DNA from: Dehalococcoidia bacterium
GTDB lineage: Bacteria; Chloroflexota; Dehalococcoidia; SAR202; UBA11138
NCBI GenBank assembly: GCA_012270665.1
Contig: JAAXHY010000325.1
Coordinates: forward strand, 1-8,668
Direction: 5' to 3'
DNA: 8,668 nt
Numbering within the stretch: position 1 is the stretch's first letter; each line of letters opens with the position of its first letter. A program made the translations under genes and the position numbers. Below the pieces are notes generated by a model. That model did no database searches, had not been told where the DNA came from, and saw only the letters and a list, made by a program, of their open reading frames with translations. Positions 1 through 7,170 of this stretch are shown in pieces.

Positions 1-642
1 GAAATCATAGCCATGCGCGTCGCGCGCGAACTCCAGGACGGCGACGTCGTGAACCTGGGCATAGGCATACCCACGCTGTGTTCCCAGTTCATCCCTGAAG
101 GGCGAACCGTTACCTACCACAGCGAGAGCGGCGTTCTGGGATACGGCCCAATGGCCGAACCCGGCGAGGAGGATGTTGACCTCATCAACGCGGGAGGCCA
201 GTTCCTCGCGCTGAACCCAGGAATGTCCTTCTTCAACTCTGTCGAGGGATTCGCCATGATACGCGGCGGTCACATAGACGTGGCGGTGCTGGGCGCTATG
301 CAGGTGTCCGAGCGCGGCGACCTCGCCAACTGGATGCTGCCCCAGCGTGGCATCGGCAATGTGGGCGGCGCGATGGACCTCGCCGCCGGAGCGCGCCGCA
401 TCATCGTCGCCATGGAACACACCGACCGCTCCGGCAGCCCCAAGATAGTCGCCAAATGCTCTTTCCCACTCACCGCGCCCGGATGCGTCAGCCTCATAGT
501 CACCGACATAGCCGTGATGTCAGTACAAGATGACGGCCTGACTCTGACTGAAGTCGCCCCGGGCTGGACCGCAGACGACGTGCAATCCCTCACCGAACCT
601 GGACTGACCATATCCCCCCACCTGCGGGACATGGAGTTGTAA
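1..642 (+). CDS. scoB: 3-oxoacid CoA-transferase, beta subunit (5' end missing)
   Basis: Beta subunit of a family I CoA-transferase, which moves CoA between an acid such as succinate or acetate and a 3-oxoacid such as acetoacetate, in the cytoplasm with an alpha subunit. The frame is open to base 1 and the four codons before the first ATG (base 13) read E-I-I-A, which fits the family N-terminus, so I treat the gene as cut by the window edge. Visible family signatures are DVVNLGIGIPT near the start, the SESG motif (bases 121-132) and GGAMDLAAGARRIIVAMEHT in the middle. The glutamate of SESG (codon 124-126) corresponds to the nucleophilic Glu of the usual SENG motif; Asn to Ser is a mild variant. 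The last residues look complete. The alpha subunit is expected just upstream, outside the window. The exact acid substrate (ScoB, AtoA or PcaJ type) cannot be told from this subunit. It converges on the ATPase gene with a 24 bp gap. Confidence 0.92.
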   Translation, partial: EIIAMRVARELQDGDVVNLGIGIPTLCSQFIPEGRTVTYHSESGVLGYGPMAEPGEEDVDLINAGGQFLALNPGMSFFNSVEGFAMIRGGHIDVAVLGAMQVSERGDLANWMLPQRGIGNVGGAMDLAAGARRIIVAMEHTDRSGSPKIVAKCSFPLTAPGCVSLIVTDIAVMSVQDDGLTLTEVAPGWTADDVQSLTEPGLTISPHLRDMEL

Positions 643-666
643 CCGACGACGAACGAATACGGTAAG

Positions 667-3600
667 CTAGGCCCACACGATCTCGAAAGTCGAGCCCATG
701 TCGGTCTTCTGTACCTGTATCCGCGTGTCGAACGCCTCTTTGATCCCCTCGACGTGGGTAATGACTACAATCTTGTCGAAGTCGTCCCGAATGGACTGGA
801 TAGCCTCGATGAGGCGCTCCTGGCCGGATGCGTCCTGAGAACCGAATCCCTCGTCTATGAATAGTATGGGCAGGGGCGCACCTGAACGTCGAGCCAGCAA
901 CCGGGAAAGCGCGATTCGTAACGCGAAATTGATCCTGAACGCCTCACCGCCGCTGAATGTCTCATAAGCCCTCGTTCCCATCTCATCGGATATATCTATG
1001 CTCAGTTCCTCGGCGCGCGCGTCAGAGCCTGAAATGCGACGCCCCTCACTGAGCTGGAGCTTAAGGGACATCCTATTGTCGGTCAGCCGTCCCAATAGGT
1101 CGTTGGCGTCATTCTCGATCTGGGGCAGAGCGTCCTCGATGATCAGTGCCTGGATACCGTTCCGCCCGAAAGCGATGGACAGATCTTCGTAAAGTCCACG
1201 CTCCCTGATCAGTTCATCCCGCCTCTTTCCGAGTTCGGCGGCTTCACACGCCATTCGCTCGCTTCGCTCCACGGCCTCCCTGACCACGCCGAGACGGACT
1301 TTGGCCGCGTTCGTGCTACTCTCAAGGTCGCCGAATTTAAGGCGGACTTCCCTAAGGTTAGCGCGCGCTTCCGGCAGTCGTTCGACATCCCGAGCGATCG
1401 TCTCACGCCGCGCGGCGAGTTCAGACACTTCAGATTCGCGGTCGCGCGCATCGGCCTCCGACTGTTCTAGTTGGACTCTGTCCCACTCTATCTGTCCCAG
1501 CGCAGCGTATAGCTGCTGGCGCAGCTTGGTAAACCCTATTAGGTCCATGATCTTTTCGCGAACTTCATCGTGACGGACCGATTCATAGCCCAGCTCGTCT
1601 ATTTCAGCTTCCAGCTTCCTAGTCTGGATACGCGCATCGTGGGAGAAGTTTCCTGTTTCCAGCGCCGAGACTATCGGGACCAACTGGGTCTGTGCGGGCT
1701 CTATCCCGTCCCGCGCCTCAACCGCGACGCTCATCCTCTGTCTGATTTGATTCTCCGCTTCGTCCACGTCCGCCCTGAGCTCATTCAGGTCTTGCTGAGA
1801 CTTCCTGATGTCGTCCGTGACGCCACGATGCTCCTGCGTAAGCTGGTCCAGATCACTAGGGTCGAAGTCTATGCTGTCCAGAAACTCTTTCATCCGGTCT
1901 GCGACTCTGCGCTCCTCCGGCAAGAACGTCCCGTCCTCAAGGATCCGCTTGAGGTTCACGATCTCAGATTCCAAGCTCTTTGATCTACTTCTCGCGGACT
2001 CAGCTTCCTCGATTCTTGCGCTAAGCTGTCCTTGCGTGGTCTGAAGCTGACGCGACGCTGACTGGTGTTCCGAGTCCATATGAGAGATGGATCGAGCGAG
2101 GGGCTCCCGCTCCCCTGTGAGGGTGGAAATCTCGCTCTCGTTCTTTTGAAACTCTTCCTTGCTCCGCATACCTATCTCTTCATACTCGGCTCTCAGATGT
2201 TCCCGTCCGTCGCTGTCGAGTTCCTGCCCGCACAGTGGACACTCCAGGTCGCCACTCTCCAGCAGGTCAAACTTCTGGCGGGTGTCCCTCATCGTCTCGC
2301 GCAGGCGATCATTGTCTCCATTGAGAACGATCACGCGCTCATCAATTGAGCTCACCCGCTGTCTGGCGTCCTCGATTCCGCCCGCGAGCGATTCCAGCCT
2401 AGCAGCCTCCGCGTTCAGGGTCTCCCTATCTTCCAACAGTCCGGGCAGAAGCTCTGATCGGGGACGAATCTCCTTTTCGAGAGTCGAAATCAATCTTTCC
2501 AGTTTCGCCTCCAGCCGGCTCTTCTCTCTGAAGATTTTTGTTTCCAGATCCAGTACCTGTTCGCGCATCCTCTCATACTCCGCGCGATAGCCCTCCATCT
2601 GCTCCAGCTTGTGCCTGGCCTGCTTCTCCTTGAGGCTGAACTCTTCGATGCGCGACTGGAACTCCTCTATCTTCTCCCGCCTGGGGAGCAGATTCATCAG
2701 CAACTCTTCGAGTTGGGGTATGACGCTCGCCACGGCCCGCCTATCTTCGATTAACTTGGTCAACTGGTCGCGCTGCGTGATGAGACGCTCCTCCTCGACA
2801 GCGATCTCCTGGCTATGCGCCGCGACCCGAAGCTCGATCTCGTTCTTGGAATTGAGCGCGCGGTTAAGCCTCTCGTCCTCTTCCTGGAAATCTGTCAGCT
2901 CCGAGTGTCCTTTCTCTATTTCTCCTCGTCTCAGGATCAGTGTCTCGGCCTCGTTCACCCGCACACGGTATCGTTCTATCCTTTCGGTTGCTTCCCGCAA
3001 CAGTCTCTCCGCCTGGGGAAGCCTTACGGTCAAATCGTCGAGTTCCTTGCTCCCGCTCTCCAGTCCGGTCACCAGCCTGCTCCCATCCTCCAGCAGCTTT
3101 CGCGCCTCCGAAAGCTGGGGTTCCAGGTCCGCTATCTCGCGCGACACCTCATTGAGCGTCTCCTCGTGTATCGCCTTTTGTTCAGCTTCGCGCTCTCGAA
3201 TCTCGATGTCCGCTTCCAGTCTCTGCGTCTCCAGGCGCAATTCGCTCATCCTGTTCCTGGCGCGTTGTTCCAACTCGTCATAGTAAGAAAGATCGAGTAC
3301 TTCTGCCAGAATGCGTTTGCGGTCTGCGGGCTTCGATGTCGTGAATCTGTCGGCGTCCCCCTGTCGCAGGAACGCGGTGTTTACGAAAGTCTCATGGTCC
3401 ATCCGTATCCGTTCGTTGATGAAGTCCTGCGTGTCTCGGACCGTGTTCCCGGTTATGCCTCGCCATTCACCTGCGCTGTTCCTGATGAAGAATTCGAGCC
3501 CCGTCCGGCCCTGGGACCTGCCCATGGCCCGTCGACGCGCCACGCGGTATCTCTCGCCCGCCGACTCGAACTCCAATTCCACCAGCATGTCGCTCTGGCC

Positions 3601-3801
3601 TTTGTGAATTAGATCGTCGTGGCTGCGGTCTCCGAGCCGCGAACTCCCCCATAGCGCGAACGTGATGGCGTCCAGCAGCGCGCTCTTCCCGTGCCCGTTG
3701 TCGCCGCACAGGCAGGCCAGGTGGACGTTTTCGAGGTCCAGCGTCGGCGTGTTGTCCCTGTAGCAAAGGAAGTTCTTGACATTCAGCTTTAGTGGAATCA
3801 T
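667..3801 (-). CDS. sbcC: SbcC/Rad50-type SMC-family ATPase, complete
   Basis: ATPase subunit of the SbcCD (Rad50-Mre11-like) complex that tethers and processes DNA ends and hairpins. The protein has 1044 residues, close to the usual SbcC length. Walker A is GDNGHGKS (residues 33-40) and a Q-loop lies near FLRQGD (144-149). Two long Arg/Glu-rich coiled-coil arms (about 175-515 and 535-880) flank a CPLC zinc hook at 521-524, almost exactly in the middle. The C-terminal lobe carries the ABC signature TFSGGE (948-953), Walker B LPILFIDEGF (977-986, with D983 and E984), a D-loop at 987-990 and an H-loop His at 1016. All ATPase motifs are intact. The ATG at 3799-3801 gives an N-terminus (MIPLKLNVKNF) typical of the family, with only a weak purine-rich stretch before it. 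An sbcD nuclease gene normally sits next to sbcC, but both neighbours here are unrelated, so the partner must be elsewhere or absent. The gene is probably transcribed alone from the divergent region at 3802-3955. Confidence 0.95.
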   Translation of the reverse strand: MIPLKLNVKNFLCYRDNTPTLDLENVHLACLCGDNGHGKSALLDAITFALWGSSRLGDRSHDDLIHKGQSDMLVELEFESAGERYRVARRRAMGRSQGRTGLEFFIRNSAGEWRGITGNTVRDTQDFINERIRMDHETFVNTAFLRQGDADRFTTSKPADRKRILAEVLDLSYYDELEQRARNRMSELRLETQRLEADIEIREREAEQKAIHEETLNEVSREIADLEPQLSEARKLLEDGSRLVTGLESGSKELDDLTVRLPQAERLLREATERIERYRVRVNEAETLILRRGEIEKGHSELTDFQEEDERLNRALNSKNEIELRVAAHSQEIAVEEERLITQRDQLTKLIEDRRAVASVIPQLEELLMNLLPRREKIEEFQSRIEEFSLKEKQARHKLEQMEGYRAEYERMREQVLDLETKIFREKSRLEAKLERLISTLEKEIRPRSELLPGLLEDRETLNAEAARLESLAGGIEDARQRVSSIDERVIVLNGDNDRLRETMRDTRQKFDLLESGDLECPLCGQELDSDGREHLRAEYEEIGMRSKEEFQKNESEISTLTGEREPLARSISHMDSEHQSASRQLQTTQGQLSARIEEAESARSRSKSLESEIVNLKRILEDGTFLPEERRVADRMKEFLDSIDFDPSDLDQLTQEHRGVTDDIRKSQQDLNELRADVDEAENQIRQRMSVAVEARDGIEPAQTQLVPIVSALETGNFSHDARIQTRKLEAEIDELGYESVRHDEVREKIMDLIGFTKLRQQLYAALGQIEWDRVQLEQSEADARDRESEVSELAARRETIARDVERLPEARANLREVRLKFGDLESSTNAAKVRLGVVREAVERSERMACEAAELGKRRDELIRERGLYEDLSIAFGRNGIQALIIEDALPQIENDANDLLGRLTDNRMSLKLQLSEGRRISGSDARAEELSIDISDEMGTRAYETFSGGEAFRINFALRIALSRLLARRSGAPLPILFIDEGFGSQDASGQERLIEAIQSIRDDFDKIVVITHVEGIKEAFDTRIQVQKTDMGSTFEIVWA

Positions 3802-3823
3802 GTGGAGGCGCCCCTTACTCTTG

Positions 3824-3892
3824 CGACTTTCATTCTAGTCCAGTGTAGTGTGATACGCCATACCGCGCGCCATTTGACCTGTCGACTTTCAT
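3824..3892 (+). repeat. 10 bp direct repeat CGACTTTCAT, two copies 59 bp apart
   Basis: CGACTTTCAT occurs at 3824-3833 and 3883-3892, in the same orientation. Copy one overlaps the candidate -10 box of the minus-strand ATPase gene. Copy two lies in the spacer of the candidate promoter of the plus-strand PAL-like gene. A shared regulator site is possible but chance is not excluded. Confidence 0.4.
3832..3837 (-). promoter_or_regulatory. Candidate -10 box for sbcC
   Basis: On the minus strand this reads TAGAAT, five of six matches to TATAAT, about 30 nt before the sbcC ATG. At the standard 16-18 nt spacing I see no good -35 hexamer (about TGGCGT), so the call rests on the -10 alone. It overlaps the first copy of a 10 bp direct repeat found again in the opposite promoter. 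Confidence 0.35.
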
Positions 3893-3902
3893 CGTGTACA
3901 AC
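3874..3902 (+). promoter_or_regulatory. Candidate sigma-70-type promoter for the PAL-like/pepC unit
   Basis: TTGACC at 3874-3879 (five of six matches to TTGACA), then a 17 nt spacer, then TACAAC at 3897-3902 (four of six matches to TATAAT). Transcription would start near 3909, giving a leader of about 47 nt that contains the strong GGAGG at 3943-3947. Confidence 0.55.
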
Positions 3903-3955
3903 CTCATTGACTGTACTTCGTTGAGATTCACCAAGAGTCATGGGAGGAAAACGAC

Positions 3956-4981
3956 ATGACCACCACACACGACGAGAACTGGGAATACGGTTTACGCTCC
4001 GAGGGGCATGAAGGCGGGGCAGAGGGCCCCGTAGTCCTGGGCGAGGGCGACTTCAGATACGAAGTCTCCGGCGCCGACTGGGGCAACCTCCCGGAGGGAT
4101 GGACGTACAAAGAGGCCACATCGGTTGACGTGGACCCCAGCGACCGCGTCTATGTATTCAACCGCGGCACCTGTCCCATGATCATATTCGACTCTGATGG
4201 CATCATAGTGGACACTTGGGGCGAGGGCGTCTTCGCCAACCCGCACGCCGTTACCATCGCGCCTGACGGCAATGTCTTCTGCGTTGACAACGGCGACAGC
4301 ACCATCCGCAAGTTCACCGCCGACGGCAAACTGCTAATGACGCTCGGCGTGGCGCATGAGCCGGCTCCTAAGATGAGCGGCAAACCATTCAACCGCCCTG
4401 CCCACGTCGCCATAGACAAGCGAAACGGCGAATTCTACGTGGCCGACGGCTACTCCAACGCTCGTGTCCACAAGTATTCCCCGGACGGCGACTATCTCTT
4501 CTCCTGGGGCGAGTCCGGCACTGCCGAGGGCCAGTTCAACATCGTCCACAACATCACGACCGACTCCGAGGGCTGGGTTTACGTCGCGGACCGCGAGAAT
4601 CACCGCATCCAGATTTTCAGCGACAAGGGCAAGTTCGAGACCCAGTGGGTAAACCTGTCCCGCGCCGCCACGATCTGCATAGACGACGGTACGGGTGAGG
4701 AGCTCGTGTACATCGGAGAATACTTCGCCGGAATCGCCACCAACGACATCGGTACCGACCTCGGCCCGCGCGTTACGATCATGAATAAGAAGGGCGAGGT
4801 GCTGGCTCGCGTCGGACGAGAGAGCTACGGCGACCAGAGCGGCCGCTTCTACTCCCCGCACGGCATAGCGGTTGACTCGCGTGGCGACATCTACGTCGCC
4901 GAAGTCTCCTGGAGCGACTACGGCAGCAAGATGGAACCCCAGCGTGAACTGCGCTCCATGCAGAAACTCGTGAAGGTGTAA
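3956..4981 (+). CDS. NHL six-bladed propeller, PAL-like (peptidyl-alpha-hydroxyglycine lyase family)
   Basis: The 341-residue protein is built of NHL-type blades (about 54-90, 95-131, 146-185, 196-231, 235-288, 297-340). It resembles the lyase half of peptide-amidating enzymes, which splits peptidyl-alpha-hydroxyglycine into an amidated peptide and glyoxylate. Compared from memory with animal PAL, VFNRG matches VFHRG, DGYSNAR matches DGYCNSR and VADRENHRIQ matches VADRENGRIQ. The three zinc histidines appear retained as H97 (NPHAV), H198 (IVHNI) and H302 (SPHGI), and the active-site residues as R70, Y166 and R213. The cysteines that form disulfides in secreted animal PAL are replaced, and there is no signal peptide, so a cytoplasmic location is likely. 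No hydroxylating (PHM) partner is in the window. The ATG at 3956 has GGAGG 8 nt upstream. It is probably co-transcribed with the peptidase gene 30 nt downstream. Lyase activity is inferred; many NHL proteins are of unknown function. Confidence 0.8.
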   Translation: MTTTHDENWEYGLRSEGHEGGAEGPVVLGEGDFRYEVSGADWGNLPEGWTYKEATSVDVDPSDRVYVFNRGTCPMIIFDSDGIIVDTWGEGVFANPHAVTIAPDGNVFCVDNGDSTIRKFTADGKLLMTLGVAHEPAPKMSGKPFNRPAHVAIDKRNGEFYVADGYSNARVHKYSPDGDYLFSWGESGTAEGQFNIVHNITTDSEGWVYVADRENHRIQIFSDKGKFETQWVNLSRAATICIDDGTGEELVYIGEYFAGIATNDIGTDLGPRVTIMNKKGEVLARVGRESYGDQSGRFYSPHGIAVDSRGDIYVAEVSWSDYGSKMEPQRELRSMQKLVKV

Positions 4982-4998
4982 ACATTACTCACAGGGTC

Positions 4999-5003
4999 GG
5001 AGG
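4999..5003 (+). promoter_or_regulatory. Shine-Dalgarno GGAGG fixing a TTG start for pepC
   Basis: GGAGG ends 8 nt before the TTG at 5012-5014, the same spacing as for the ATG of the upstream gene. No ATG lies nearby in frame before the conserved part of the protein, so the TTG start is well supported. It may lower translation relative to the first gene of the pair. Confidence 0.75.
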
Positions 5004-5011
5004 CCAAGCCA

Positions 5012-6364
5012 TTGACTACACAGACAGACACTAACATCACGCTCACCCTTGAGCATTTGGACGGCTTCCGAGACGACTTCGCCTCCGACGCGCGCAACCG
5101 CCTTATGCAGAACACCGTGACCCAGCGCGACGTGAACGAGGTCGCGCTCGACCGCGACATAGTGACCAACGCCACTCACACCTTCTCCACGCTTCTGGAC
5201 GAATGGGCGCCCACCCAGCAGGGAAACTCCGGGCGGTGCTGGCTCTTCAGCGGCCTCAATCTCTTCCGCGTGGATACGATGAAGACGATGGACACACGCC
5301 GGTTCGAGTACAGCCAGAGCTACATGATGTTCTGGGACAAGGTTGAGAGGGCCAACTTCATACTCGAAGCGGTAATCGAGACCGCCGGCCGCCCCACAGA
5401 CGACCGAATCGTCCAGCATCTCATGACTGCCCCCGTCGAGGACGCCGGCCAGTGGGATATGTTTGTCAACTTGGTGGACAAGTACGGCGTCGTGCCGAAG
5501 GAGGCTATGCCAGAGACCGAGAGCTCAGGCAACACACGCCAGATGAACAACTCGCTCTACTACCAGGTGCGTCAGGGCGCGGCCAGGATCCGCCAACTCT
5601 ACCAGGAAGAGGCCGGACTGGACGCGATGCGACAGGCCAAGATGGATACTCTCACCACCGTCTATCGTATCCTGTGCATCCACCTCGGCAATCCTCCGTC
5701 CATTGTGGATTGGCAGTGGCGCGACCGCGACGGCAAGTTCCACCGCGACGGTGAACTGACCCCTCTCGACTTCGCCGACCGCTACATATCCACCGACTAC
5801 CGAGACATGGTATGCCTCGTGAACGACCCGCGCCCCGATCATCCCTACTTCCAGACCTACACGATCTCCTACCTCGGGAATGTCGTGGGCGCGAGGTCGG
5901 TGCGCTACCTCAACGTCCCCGTCGAGGTGATGAAGGACATCACGCTGCGCCAACTTCTGGACGGGCGTCCGGTTTGGATGGGTTGCGACACCGGAAAGCA
6001 GAACCACCGCAAGCTCGGACTCTGGGACGCCAACCTGTTCGACTACGGCGCGGTTTACGTCTCCGAGTTCGAGATGGACAAGGCTACCCGACTCGAGTAC
6101 GGCCAGACACAGATGACCCACGCGATGCTCTTCACCGGAGTGGACGTAGTAGAAGGCAGCCCCCGCCGCTGGCGCGTCGAGAACAGCTACGGCGACACGG
6201 TTGGCGACAAGGGCTTCTTCCTGATGAACGACTCATGGTACGACGAGTACATGTTCGAGATAGCCGCCCCGCGCAAGTACCTGTCCTCCGACCTGCTCGC
6301 CGCTCTCGACACCGAACCAATAGCCCTTCCTCCTTGGGACCCAATGGGCGCGCTGGCCGAGTAG
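5012..6364 (+). CDS. pepC: Aminopeptidase C / bleomycin hydrolase (peptidase family C1B)
   Basis: Cytosolic papain-like cysteine aminopeptidase that removes N-terminal residues from peptides; relatives form hexameric self-compartmentalised rings. The 450-residue length is typical. The oxyanion Gln is Q70 and the nucleophile is C76 in NSGRCWLFS. The catalytic His is H370 in MTHAM and the Asn is N391 in VENSYG. The protein ends in LPPWDPMGALAE, the conserved C-terminal tail that in PepC/bleomycin hydrolase reaches into the active site and sets aminopeptidase specificity, so the gene is intact at its 3' end. Translation starts at TTG with a strong GGAGG 8 nt upstream. It follows the PAL-like gene after 30 nt on the same strand with no terminator visible, suggesting a two-gene operon in peptide turnover. 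The next gene, a methyltransferase, starts 63 nt after the stop and may receive read-through. Confidence 0.95.
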   Translation: MTTQTDTNITLTLEHLDGFRDDFASDARNRLMQNTVTQRDVNEVALDRDIVTNATHTFSTLLDEWAPTQQGNSGRCWLFSGLNLFRVDTMKTMDTRRFEYSQSYMMFWDKVERANFILEAVIETAGRPTDDRIVQHLMTAPVEDAGQWDMFVNLVDKYGVVPKEAMPETESSGNTRQMNNSLYYQVRQGAARIRQLYQEEAGLDAMRQAKMDTLTTVYRILCIHLGNPPSIVDWQWRDRDGKFHRDGELTPLDFADRYISTDYRDMVCLVNDPRPDHPYFQTYTISYLGNVVGARSVRYLNVPVEVMKDITLRQLLDGRPVWMGCDTGKQNHRKLGLWDANLFDYGAVYVSEFEMDKATRLEYGQTQMTHAMLFTGVDVVEGSPRRWRVENSYGDTVGDKGFFLMNDSWYDEYMFEIAAPRKYLSSDLLAALDTEPIALPPWDPMGALAE

Positions 6365-6427
6365 ATTTACACTTAGAAGGAGAGTGAAATTCCGCCCGAT
6401 AGGACAACAGAGGAGCGCAAAAGCGTA

Positions 6428-7165
6428 ATGGCGAAAACAGCGCCTGGATCCGAGTCACAACTCCGAATGAGCATATCGCCGGAAGGCGAGCGAAAACGGC
6501 GAGTCCAAGGCGGCGTTTCTACGAGTGACGTCATCACCTCGGCCCATGTCGCCGGTAATGCGGACGTATTCCCGCAGATACTTGAGTTGCACGTTCCACA
6601 CGGTTCAATCGTAGCCGACGTAACTTGGGGAAAGGGCGTCTTCTGGCAAAAGGTGGACGAAGGACTCTACGACCTCAGGGCCACCGACATTTCTACGGGG
6701 ATAGATTGCAGAGATCTGCCATATCGCGACGGCGAGATTGACTGCGTGGTTCTGGACCCACCCTACATGGAAGGATTTTACAGAGACGCCGAAAGCCAGA
6801 AGGCGGGTGGTGGCAGCCATTCGACCTTCCGTGAACACTACTCCAGCGGAGACGAACGCCCCGGGCGCTCGAAATGGCACGCCGCCGTGACAGAACTGTA
6901 CCGCGAAGCCGGGCTTGAAGCGTATCGCGTTCTCAAGACCAACGGCACCCTCATAGTCAAGTGCCAAGACGAAGTGAGTGCGAACAAACAGTGGCTAACA
7001 CACGTGGAGATAATCAACGACTACGAGGCGATGGGCTTCTATACCAAAGACCTATTCATAGTCGTCCGTTCCAACAGACCCTCAATTACTAGACTGAAGA
7101 AGCAAGTCCACGCCAGAAAGAACCATTCGTATTTTCTGGTCTTCGTAAAGACAAAACGTCGGTGA
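6428..7165 (+). CDS. Amino-type (N6-adenine or N4-cytosine) DNA methyltransferase, small
   Basis: A 245-residue class I SAM-dependent methyltransferase, read as a DNA methylase from motif IV, LDPPY at 109-113. The SAM-binding motif I is [12 protein letters not shown] (62-73), an unusual form with TWGKG in place of the common FxGxG. ATDIS (85-89) looks like motif II with acidic D87. Motif I comes before DPPY with about 40 residues between, so there is no room for a target-recognition domain there; recognition must be carried by the region after DPPY (about 114-230). The C-terminal [14 protein letters not shown] resembles the end of other small DNA methylases. The ATG at 6428 has AGGAG at 6411-6415, a rather long 12 nt spacing, so the start is only moderately sure. 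No own promoter is evident. It converges with the HTH-nuclease gene, leaving 5 bp, which suggests the modification half of a restriction-modification pair. Target sequence unknown; an orphan methyltransferase is the alternative. Confidence 0.82.
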   Translation: MAKTAPGSESQLRMSISPEGERKRRVQGGVSTSDVITSAHVAGNADVFPQILELHVPHGSIVADVTWGKGVFWQKVDEGLYDLRATDISTGIDCRDLPYRDGEIDCVVLDPPYMEGFYRDAESQKAGGGSHSTFREHYSSGDERPGRSKWHAAVTELYREAGLEAYRVLKTNGTLIVKCQDEVSANKQWLTHVEIINDYEAMGFYTKDLFIVVRSNRPSITRLKKQVHARKNHSYFLVFVKTKRR

Positions 7166-7170
7166 CACGA

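Noticed and set aside
643..666. Terminator between the convergent CoA-transferase and sbcC genes
   Set aside because: In the 24 bp gap I see no G+C-rich stem followed by a T run on either strand.
2609..3612. Long plus-strand open frames (224 and 265 residues) opposite the sbcC coiled coil
   Set aside because: Their Ser/Arg/Leu-rich products show no known motif and are the mirror of a well-supported coiled-coil gene with intact ATPase motifs.
4334..4861. Minus-strand 175-residue open frame opposite the PAL-like gene
   Set aside because: No recognisable motif or good start; the plus-strand protein has blades and conserved residues along its full length.
5452..6387. Open frames in other phases over pepC, both strands (up to 198 residues)
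   Set aside because: pepC is complete with all catalytic residues; the other frames are low-complexity products of high G+C codon use.
6377..6391. Earlier start for the methyltransferase at ATT 6389 behind AAGGAG (6377-6382)
   Set aside because: ATT starts are very rare and the added residues resemble no methylase N-terminus; the ATG at 6428 is preferred despite its long spacing.
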